NCBI GenBank assembly: GCA_039767595.1
Contig: JBDNBY010000077.1
Coordinates: 1-8,144, forward strand
DNA: 8,144 bases
Source: JBDNBY01 sp039767595
GTDB lineage: Bacteria > Pseudomonadota > Alphaproteobacteria > Rhodobacterales > Rhodobacteraceae
Direction of reading: 5' to 3'
Shown here piece by piece: positions 1-5,146 of the stretch. A program made the position numbers and the translations under genes. The stretch's first letter is position 1, and each line of letters opens with the position of its first letter. A model generated the notes under the pieces. It made no database searches. It was given only the letters and a program-made list of their open reading frames with translations, and was not told the DNA's origin.

Positions 1-249
1 ACAATTGCTGTGGCGACCAAGCACGAGATTGTCTGGGCCATCATAGGCGGTCTGTTTGTGGCTGAGGCGCTCTCGGTGATCATTCAAGTGGCGTATTTCA
101 AGCGTACGGGCCGGCGCGTGTTCCTCATGGCCCCGATCCATCACCATTATGAGAAAAAAGGCTGGGCCGAGCCGACGATCGTCATTCGGTTCTGGATTAT
201 TGCCTTGATCCTTGCGCTTATTGGGCTTGCGACATTAAAAGTACGCTGA
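1..249 (+). CDS. mraY: Phospho-MurNAc-pentapeptide-transferase MraY, C-terminal part (5' end outside window)
   Basis: This is the last 82 codons of MraY, an inner-membrane enzyme that transfers phospho-MurNAc-pentapeptide from UDP to undecaprenyl phosphate, giving lipid I. The reading frame is open from base 1 and ends at TGA 247-249; the GTG at base 10 is an internal Val codon, not a start. Visible are a hydrophobic helix (fragment residues about 11-31), then the family's MAPIHHHYE signature (43-51), whose His cluster lies at the active site and is near-invariant. This is followed by GW-EP-IVIRFWII and a final membrane helix ending in the typical LIGLATLKVR tail. The C-terminus is therefore complete and normal. 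A 39-nt spacer with no clear terminator leads into the exonuclease gene, so read-through transcription is likely. Identification is very secure; only the missing N-terminal three quarters cannot be judged. Confidence 0.97.
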   Translation, partial: TIAVATKHEIVWAIIGGLFVAEALSVIIQVAYFKRTGRRVFLMAPIHHHYEKKGWAEPTIVIRFWIIALILALIGLATLKVR

Positions 250-278
250 TGTGAGCGCCGCGCTATCACGCAAACGAT

Positions 279-283
279 GGAGG
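279..283 (+). promoter_or_regulatory. Ribosome binding site GGAGG that sets the exonuclease start at GTG 289
   Basis: A perfect GGAGG core sits 5 nt before the GTG at 289. The ATG at 277 is in the same frame but overlaps this motif (its G is the first base of GGAGG) and has no purine-rich stretch upstream. The site therefore favours the GTG as the true start. Confidence 0.65.
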
Positions 284-288
284 CACAG

Positions 289-828
289 GTGAGCGACCGC
301 TATGTCCTTGTGGATGTTGAAACGGCCAATCGGAGCCGCGCCTCGATTTGCCAAATCGGCATTGTCCTCGTGAGCGGCGGTGAGATCGTCGATGAGCATG
401 TCACTTTGGTCGATCCGGATCAGGCGTTTGATCCATTTAATTCCAAGTTGCACGGCATAGATGCCGAGGATGTGCGCGCTGCGCCGACCTTTCCAATGGC
501 CTTTGAGCGGGTAGAAGAGTGGTTTTATGGCCATCCTGTGTTGGGGCATTCCCATTTTGACAAAGCAGCCTTTCGCGCCGAATTTACCCGTTGGAACATC
601 ACGCCGCGCGATATCCATTGGGGCGATAGCATTCCTATCATTCGCAAAGCCTTTCCTAAAATTCCAGGCGGCTATGGCTTGGCAAATTTGACCGCGCATT
701 TTGGTATTTCATTTTCTCATCATGATGCCCTTGAAGATGCCCGCGCCACAGCGCAGATAGTGATAAAGGCTTTGTCTCAATTCGACGCGCCTGCGTGGGA
801 TGTGATGCGATTTGAGGGAAACGTTTAA
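289..828 (+). CDS. 3'-5' exonuclease, DEDDh family (DnaQ superfamily)
   Basis: A single-domain 179-residue exonuclease predicted to remove nucleotides from 3' ends of DNA (or RNA) with two bound metal ions. All DEDDh catalytic positions are visible when counted from GTG 289: D9 and E11 in LVDVETAN (ExoI), D91 in GHSHFD (ExoII), and H145 and D150 in HHDALEDA (ExoIII, H-x4-D). The LHGID segment (54-58) followed by DVRAAPTF also matches the DnaQ-like fold. The DVETAN and HHDALEDA forms resemble the small stand-alone 'DFETAN' exonucleases rather than the polymerase III epsilon subunit, and there is no clamp-binding tail or polymerase domain. I prefer GTG 289 because of a GGAGG 5 nt upstream; ATG 277 would add four residues. 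It lies between mraY and murD, same strand, probably co-transcribed. Substrate and biological role are unknown; a link to wall synthesis is not implied by sequence. Family confident, function general. Confidence 0.88.
   Translation: MSDRYVLVDVETANRSRASICQIGIVLVSGGEIVDEHVTLVDPDQAFDPFNSKLHGIDAEDVRAAPTFPMAFERVEEWFYGHPVLGHSHFDKAAFRAEFTRWNITPRDIHWGDSIPIIRKAFPKIPGGYGLANLTAHFGISFSHHDALEDARATAQIVIKALSQFDAPAWDVMRFEGNV
814..819 (+). promoter_or_regulatory. Shine-Dalgarno-like GAGGGA inside the exonuclease 3' end
   Basis: GAGGGA lies 8 nt before the ATG at 828, which opens a 7-codon reading frame, and 28 nt before the murD ATG, too far to serve murD directly. Its spacing to 828 is ideal, so it may drive the leader mini-ORF. 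It is also plain coding sequence of the exonuclease, so chance cannot be excluded. Confidence 0.35.
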
Positions 829-851
829 TGACAAGAAAGAGCTCACAATGA
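828..851 (+). CDS. Possible 7-codon leader ORF coupling exonuclease stop to murD start
   Basis: ATG 828-830 overlaps the exonuclease stop codon (TAATG at 826-830) and reads MTRKSSQ to a TGA at 849-851 that overlaps the murD ATG at 848 (ATGA). It is preceded by GAGGGA with 8-nt spacing. The arrangement would let ribosomes leaving the exonuclease restart at 828 and again at 848, coupling murD translation to the upstream gene. The peptide has no recognisable feature and would matter only through its translation. The reading frame is a direct observation; expression is inference, and a short ORF like this can arise by chance. Confidence 0.25.
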   Translation: MTRKSSQ

Positions 852-2245
852 TCGTTGCGCAAAATGTATCGGACCAACGGATTGCCGTTTTGGGCATGGG
901 CCGCTCTGGGTTGAGCGCGGCGCGGGCCTTGGTCGAAGGCGGGGCACAAGTGATCGTGTGGGACGACGGCGAGGCGGGGCGCGCTGCGGCTGCCTCGGCT
1001 GGCCTCGATGTTGTGGATCTAAGTAAAACAGGGGCGTTGGCCGGTGTCGATCTATTGATCACCTCACCGGGGATTGCGCATTTATATCCTACGCCCCACC
1101 GCGTGATTGAGGCCGCTTTGCGCCTTGGCGTGCCCGTCGATAACGATGTGGGTTTATTTTTCCGCTCTTTGTCCGTGGAGGAATGGGACAGTTTTGATGT
1201 GATGCCCAAAGTCGTTGCCGTCACGGGCAGCAATGGCAAATCAACCACCTCTGCCTTGATCCACCATCTGTTGACCCACGCGGGCCGTGCCAGTCAATTG
1301 GCCGGCAATATCGGCCGCGGTGTGATGGATATCGATCCCCCCGAAGATGGCGGCGTGGTCGTCCTCGAGCTATCGTCCTATCAAACGGAATTGGCCCGCG
1401 CGCTTACCCCTGACCTCGCTGTGTTGACAAATATCAGCGCGGATCATTTGGATCGTCACGCAGGGCTGGGCGGGTATTTTGCCGCCAAGCGCCGTTTGTT
1501 CGCCGAAGGTGGCCCCGATCGTGCGGTGATCGGTGTGGATGACACCGAAGGTGTCTTTCTTGCCGGTCAGCTGAGCATGGGCGCGAGCGATGATCGCGTG
1601 ATCCAAATCTCAGCCCATCACAAGCTCGATGGCATCGGATGGAGCGTTTTTGCCCGCAAAGGGTTTTTGAGTGAATATCGCAAAGGGCGGCAAGCCGCCT
1701 CAATCGATCTGCGTCCGATCAAAGGGTTGGCCGGCGTGCATAACCATCAAAATGCCTGCGCGGCCTATGCGGTGTGCCGGAGTTTGGGCCTTGCGCCGCG
1801 AGTGATCGAAGAGGGGCTCAAGACGTTTTCAGGCCTGCCGCACCGCAGTCAAGTGATTGCTGAGCATGCGGGCGTGACATTCATCAATGATAGCAAAGCA
1901 ACCAACCCCGCCAGCGCCGCCATGGCCCTTGCCGCGCATGGCACAGTGCGCTGGATCATGGGTGGTTTGATGAAGGACGGGGGCCTTGGCCCTGTCTTAG
2001 AGCAGATGGATCATGTCGCTAAGGCCTATGTCATTGGGCGCGATGCGGATCAAATTGCGCTCAGTTTGCCTTGCGATGTGGATGTGTGCACCGATATGTC
2101 CGTCGCTGTGGCTCGCGCGATCCAAGACGCGCAGCCCGGGGACACCGTCCTGTTGGCGCCGGCGGCGGCAAGTTTTGATCAATATGATAACTTTGAACAG
2201 CGCGGGGATGATTTTATCGCACAGGTGCACGCGCAGCTGTCGTAA
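848..2245 (+). CDS. murD: UDP-N-acetylmuramoyl-L-alanine--D-glutamate ligase MurD
   Basis: A cytoplasmic ATP-dependent ligase that adds D-glutamate to UDP-MurNAc-L-Ala. At 465 residues it has the usual family length and three-domain order. The N-terminal UDP-binding domain opens with VLGMGRSG (14-21). The central ATPase domain carries the P-loop TGSNGKST (126-133), ELSSYQTE (174-181), TNISADHLDRH (194-204) and the AAK segment whose K214 is the expected carbamylated lysine. The C-terminal domain has LPHR (330-333), NDSKATN (347-353) and the FEQRGDDF ending (449-456). The Pro usually found in TNISPDHLD is Ala here. I chose ATG 848 over the longer frame from TTG 812 because the family starts about 10 residues before the RIAVLG strand, and AGAAAGAG at 834-841 (6 nt away) can pair with the alphaproteobacterial anti-SD. 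The gap to the exonuclease stop is 19 nt, so co-transcription with the upstream genes is likely. Identification very secure. Confidence 0.97.
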   Translation: MIVAQNVSDQRIAVLGMGRSGLSAARALVEGGAQVIVWDDGEAGRAAAASAGLDVVDLSKTGALAGVDLLITSPGIAHLYPTPHRVIEAALRLGVPVDNDVGLFFRSLSVEEWDSFDVMPKVVAVTGSNGKSTTSALIHHLLTHAGRASQLAGNIGRGVMDIDPPEDGGVVVLELSSYQTELARALTPDLAVLTNISADHLDRHAGLGGYFAAKRRLFAEGGPDRAVIGVDDTEGVFLAGQLSMGASDDRVIQISAHHKLDGIGWSVFARKGFLSEYRKGRQAASIDLRPIKGLAGVHNHQNACAAYAVCRSLGLAPRVIEEGLKTFSGLPHRSQVIAEHAGVTFINDSKATNPASAAMALAAHGTVRWIMGGLMKDGGLGPVLEQMDHVAKAYVIGRDADQIALSLPCDVDVCTDMSVAVARAIQDAQPGDTVLLAPAAASFDQYDNFEQRGDDFIAQVHAQLS

Positions 2246-2407
2246 TCTCACGCCCCTCGATTTGAGATGTCTCACGGACGATTTCCATTGCTGTAGGCGG
2301 CCGCAATGCCCCACTTCACATGACCTACTGGTTGCGCTCTTTCGCCTTATTCCCGCCCCAGTGCATTGGTAGGATGTGCATAAGTTGAATTAATTGGGGT
2401 GTTTGGG

Positions 2408-2593
2408 ATGGTAAATGGAAAACTGGTTTTAGTCATCGCTCTAGTTTTAATGGTGGGCGGGCCGATCTATATCAAATATGTTGAGCGCACGACACCAGTG
2501 CGCAAAGTTGAAAAGCTCGATGCCTCTGTCATCTTTGGGAAGAAAGACAGCTCTTCTGAGGATGAGCGCGCGCAGGCCGCTGCATCGCAATAA
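2408..2593 (+). CDS. Small single-pass membrane protein, unknown function
   Basis: I do not recognise this 61-residue protein. It has one hydrophobic segment at residues about 6-22 (LVLVIALVLMVGGPIYI), then a basic stretch (K23 to K36) and a charged, Ser/Ala-rich tail (KKDSSSEDERAQAAASQ). There is no lipobox Cys and no clear signal-peptidase site, so a membrane-anchored protein is more likely than a secreted one. ATG 2408 is preceded by GGGG at 2396-2399 (8-nt spacing); the in-frame GTG at 2399 overlaps that motif and is less likely. It follows murD by 162 nt on the same strand and is followed by a hairpin, so it may be the last gene of the mraY-murD transcript. Support for coding is the plausible start, the clear amphipathic layout and an end placed just before a terminator. 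A role in division or envelope is guesswork from location only. Confidence 0.6.
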   Translation: MVNGKLVLVIALVLMVGGPIYIKYVERTTPVRKVEKLDASVIFGKKDSSSEDERAQAAASQ

Positions 2594-2598
2594 GATTG

Positions 2599-2630
2599 AT
2601 CGCCGCTCTGGGGGATGCTCCCGCGGCGAT
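2599..2630. terminator. Hairpin between convergent genes, probable bidirectional terminator
   Basis: A perfect 8-bp inverted repeat, ATCGCCGC (2599-2606) and GCGGCGAT (2623-2630), encloses a 16-nt loop whose GGG/CCC (2610-2613 with 2620-2622) can extend the pairing. It lies 5 nt after the stop of the small membrane protein gene and 13 nt from the stop of the minus-strand flavoprotein gene, exactly where both transcripts should end. Neither side has a strong T-tract, so termination strength is uncertain. Confidence 0.55.
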
Positions 2631-2643
2631 ATCACATGCTATA

Positions 2644-3831
2644 TCAAGGCCCTTGGTTGATGGCTTGGGCTGCGGCATAGGCCGAGGCCCACGCCCATTG
2701 GAAATTATATCCGCCCAGCCAGCCTGTCACATCCACCGCTTCGCCAATGAAAAATAGGCCTTTTTGACGGGTGGATTGCATTGTCTTACTCGATAGCCCC
2801 GCAGTATCCACACCGCCCAGTGTGACTTCGGCCGTGCGATACCCCTCTGAGCCCGTTGGCGTGAGGGGCGTTTTGTGGATTTGATCAGCCAGTTGGCCCA
2901 ATGTCACATCGCTCAAGTTGCCCATGGGACGATCAAGGCCCCACGCGGCGCTATAATAGTCGGTCATGCGGTCCGGCAGCTGCGCCTTGAGCGCGGATTT
3001 CAAGGTGCGTTTTGGCATATCCTGACGGGCCTTGCGCAGGTGATCCAAGGCGCGCTCTTGAGGTAAAAAATTACACTCTAGGCTCTCCCCTTCGCGCCAA
3101 AACGAGCTGATTTGCAAAATCGCAGGGCCAGATAGGCCGCGATGGGTAAAGAGAAGATCCTCTTCAAAGGATGTCTGCCCCAAAGACACCGTCACGGGAA
3201 CGGCGACGCCGGCAAGGGGTGAAAATACCCCTTCGTTAAAGGTGAGCGGCACAAGCGCCGGCCGTGTCTCAATGATCTCATGGCCGAAGTTCTGCGCAAT
3301 ATCATAGGCCAAACCCGTGGCCCCCATTTTGGGGATCGATTTGCCGCCCGTGGCCACAACGACCGTTGCTGCGCGCATCGTGCCGCGCGATGTGGAGAGG
3401 ATAAAGCGCGTGCCATCATGGTGCAGGCTCTGGATCTGCGTCTCAAGCATTATGTCGGTATGCGCGCACATCTGGCGCAGCATCTCGACAATAGCCGTTG
3501 CTTTTTGATCGCAAAACATCTGACCGCGGTGCTTTTCATGATAGGTGATGGTGTGCCGCCCCAAGAGATCAATGAAATCCCAAGGCCCATATCGCGAGAG
3601 GGCGGATTTGCAAAAATGCGGATTTTGCGACAGGAAATTTTCAGGCGCCGTATAAACATTGGTGAAATTACAGCGGCCGCCACCGGAGATGCGGATTTTC
3701 TCGCCGGGGCGTTTGGCATGATCAATAATCGCAACGCGCCCCCCAAGATGCGCCGCGCAAAAAAGCCCAGCCGCCCCAGCGCCAAGGACGATCGTATCAT
3801 ATGTCGTGTCGCGATGTTCCATCCCCTTCAT
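2644..3831 (-). CDS. NAD(P)/FAD-dependent oxidoreductase, HI0933/BaiN (YhiN) family flavoprotein
   Basis: A 395-residue flavoprotein of the HI0933-like family. Its physiological substrate is generally not known, although BaiN members have been linked to reduction of bile-acid intermediates in gut bacteria. Visible in order are the FAD-binding Rossmann motif VLGAGAAGL (15-23), the family signature GEKIRISGGGRCNFTN (43-58), VVATGGKSIPKMGATG (158-173), THRGLSGPAIL (229-239) in the insert domain, and the C-terminal FAD-contacting stretch TLGGV...GLFFIGEAVDVTGWLGGYNFQWAWASA (337-383). All family hallmarks are intact. The frame stays open upstream to base 4023, but that would overlap ftsW and add an atypical N-terminus. 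ATG 3831 or ATG 3822 gives the normal short lead before the Rossmann fold, though neither has a strong Shine-Dalgarno. It is transcribed against the dcw genes, convergent with the small membrane protein and divergent from ftsW. No sequence evidence ties it to peptidoglycan synthesis. Family confident; start and function not. Confidence 0.9.
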   Translation of the reverse strand: MKGMEHRDTTYDTIVLGAGAAGLFCAAHLGGRVAIIDHAKRPGEKIRISGGGRCNFTNVYTAPENFLSQNPHFCKSALSRYGPWDFIDLLGRHTITYHEKHRGQMFCDQKATAIVEMLRQMCAHTDIMLETQIQSLHHDGTRFILSTSRGTMRAATVVVATGGKSIPKMGATGLAYDIAQNFGHEIIETRPALVPLTFNEGVFSPLAGVAVPVTVSLGQTSFEEDLLFTHRGLSGPAILQISSFWREGESLECNFLPQERALDHLRKARQDMPKRTLKSALKAQLPDRMTDYYSAAWGLDRPMGNLSDVTLGQLADQIHKTPLTPTGSEGYRTAEVTLGGVDTAGLSSKTMQSTRQKGLFFIGEAVDVTGWLGGYNFQWAWASAYAAAQAINQGP

Positions 3832-3984
3832 GTGCCTGAGCATTCTTTTGGGTGCAAGGGTGAACAACACACTGGCCAGATGCGAAAAAATCAAGTACAT
3901 TCTTTCCCAAAGAGCCATAAGGCCAAAACGACGAGCATCGTTGCGCGAACACCCTTCGCATAGCAGACATATTGAGGCAGACTC
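3832..3984. promoter_or_regulatory. Divergent intergenic region, expected promoters of ftsW operon and flavoprotein gene
   Basis: This 153-nt stretch separates genes transcribed in opposite directions, so it should hold the start signals of both. The best sigma70-like pair on the plus strand that I see by eye is TGGCCA then TACATT (3896-3901) with 17-nt spacing, only 4 of 6 matches in each box. Two small inverted repeats lie nearer ftsW: AACGA/TCGTT (3927-3931, 3938-3942) and GCGAA/TTCGC (3945-3949, 3955-3959). A good Shine-Dalgarno, GAGG at 3974-3977, is 7 nt before the ftsW ATG. The promoter function is inferred from layout, not from a clear consensus. Confidence 0.4.
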
Positions 3985-4030
3985 ATGACACAAATCGCCA
4001 ATGCGCCCCTCGTGGCGCCACAAGTGACTC
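3980..4030. other. Two GANTC (CcrM-type) methylation sequences flanking the ftsW start
   Basis: GACTC occurs at 3980-3984, ending directly at the ftsW ATG, and again at 4026-4030 inside the first codons. Reading the whole window by eye I found only one further GANTC, at 6764-6768 in murC, whereas about 32 would be expected by chance in 8.1 kb of even composition. In alphaproteobacteria CcrM methylates GANTC and promoter methylation state can affect cell-cycle gene transcription. A regulatory role here is inference. Confidence 0.4.
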
Positions 4031-5145
4031 CGATTTTACCAAAATGGTGGCATAGCGTGGATCGCGCTGTGCTTGGGGCTGTGCTGCTGCTTATGGCGGG
4101 CGGTGTATTGTTATCTTTTGCTTCGTCCCCCCATCTTGCAGCGCGTAATAGTGTGGATCCATTCTATTATGCCTATCGTCACATGATTTTTGTGGGCATC
4201 GCTGCAGCGGTGATGATTGTCGTGTCGATGCTGTCGGTTCAGACCATTCGCCGTTTGGCGATGGTGGGATTTGTTGCGGCGCTTGTGGGGGTGTTTGCCA
4301 CGTTATACTTTGGCGAAGCTTTTGAAAGTGGTGCGCGGCGGTGGTTGCGCATTGGCGGGTTCACGGTGCAACCGTCTGAGTTTTTCAAGCCTAGTTTTAT
4401 GATTGCTGCGGGGTGGTTCATCGCGGCCAGTCGCCGTGTGAATGGCCCGCCTGGTATTCTGATCTCGCTTGTGTCTTTGGGCATTATTCTGATTTTATTG
4501 CGTTTTCAGCCCGATATCGGGCAGTCTGTTTTGATGCTCTTTGGGTTTGCCGTGATGCTTTGGGTGGTCGGTGTGCCTGCGGTGTATTTCATTGGCTTGA
4601 CCGGTCTTTTGGCGGTCGGCGGCTATGTTGTGTATAACACGCTGGATTATATTCGCCGCCGCGTGGATGTATTTTTAGAAGGGGATCCCGATCCCACATC
4701 ACAAATTGGCATGGTTCAAACGGCGATCGAAGCGGGCGGATTTTGGGGCCGCGGTTTAGGTGCCGGAACTGTGCACGAGCGGCTGCCAGATGTGCATACC
4801 GATTTTGTGATCGCCATTCCTGCCGAAGAATTCGGCGTGCTGTTTGTCTTTATGGTGATTGCCGTCTACGTCTTTATCTTTTTGCACGTCTTGCAGCGGG
4901 CGCTGCATATCCAAGATGTGTTTCAGCGCGTGGCGACATCAGGATTGATTTTTGTGTTCACGGCGCAGGCCTTTATCAATTTGGGCGTCGCGGCGCAGTT
5001 TTTACCATCCAAGGGAATGACCTTGCCATTTTTATCCAATGGTGGATCATCCATGGTCGCATTGGGGATTACGATGGGGGTCATCTTGGCCTTTACACGG
5101 CGCGATCCAGTGCCCCAAGGCCGTGGCCTCGAGGGGCGCGTGTGA
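3985..5145 (+). CDS. ftsW: Septal peptidoglycan glycosyltransferase FtsW (SEDS family)
   Basis: A polytopic inner-membrane SEDS protein that polymerises lipid II at the division site together with a class B penicillin-binding protein. It has 386 residues, normal for alphaproteobacteria, with a short cytoplasmic N-terminus and about ten hydrophobic segments. Family motifs in order: GARRWLRIGGFTVQPSEFFKP (116-136), RFQPDIGQS (173-181), GRGLGAG (255-261), LPDVHTDFVIAIPAEEFG (267-284) with D273 the conserved aspartate regarded as catalytic in SEDS enzymes, and PSKGMTLPFLSNGGSS (341-356). The last motif usually reads SYGGSS, so N352 is unusual. FtsW is favoured over the paralogue RodA because of its place directly before murG in the dcw order. 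ATG 3985 has GAGG 7 nt upstream. It starts a compact operon, with murG beginning 1 nt after its stop. The upstream neighbour is on the opposite strand, so ftsW must be transcribed from its own promoter. Confidence 0.96.
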   Translation: MTQIANAPLVAPQVTPILPKWWHSVDRAVLGAVLLLMAGGVLLSFASSPHLAARNSVDPFYYAYRHMIFVGIAAAVMIVVSMLSVQTIRRLAMVGFVAALVGVFATLYFGEAFESGARRWLRIGGFTVQPSEFFKPSFMIAAGWFIAASRRVNGPPGILISLVSLGIILILLRFQPDIGQSVLMLFGFAVMLWVVGVPAVYFIGLTGLLAVGGYVVYNTLDYIRRRVDVFLEGDPDPTSQIGMVQTAIEAGGFWGRGLGAGTVHERLPDVHTDFVIAIPAEEFGVLFVFMVIAVYVFIFLHVLQRALHIQDVFQRVATSGLIFVFTAQAFINLGVAAQFLPSKGMTLPFLSNGGSSMVALGITMGVILAFTRRDPVPQGRGLEGRV

Positions 5146-5146
5146 G

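Noticed and set aside
812..847. Longer MurD starting at TTG 812
   Set aside because: TTG is a rare start, the extra 12 residues overlap the exonuclease and are not expected in MurD, and ATG 848 fits the family N-terminus.
2286..2308. Inverted repeat CATTGC / GCAATG after murD as a terminator
   Set aside because: Only 6 bp with an 11-nt loop, no T-run after it, and 40 nt past the stop; such a repeat is expected by chance.
2013..2372. 119-codon plus-strand frame running from murD into the spacer
   Set aside because: Most of it is an out-of-frame reading of murD, the remainder has no recognisable domain, and there is no ribosome site at its start.
2366..2394. Sigma70-like promoter TTGGTA-17-ATTAAT before the small membrane protein gene
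   Set aside because: Each box matches only 4 of 6, and the implied transcription start would fall within about 8 nt of ATG 2408, after the GGGG ribosome site.
3280..3963. 227-codon plus-strand open frame opposite the flavoprotein gene
   Set aside because: It lies antisense to a gene with complete family motifs, its product shows no recognisable domain and is rich in Arg, Ala and His as expected of a shadow frame in GC-rich coding DNA.
3832..4023. 64-residue N-terminal extension of the flavoprotein up to base 4023
   Set aside because: It would overlap the ftsW start, has no family counterpart before the Rossmann motif, and would leave no room for a divergent promoter.
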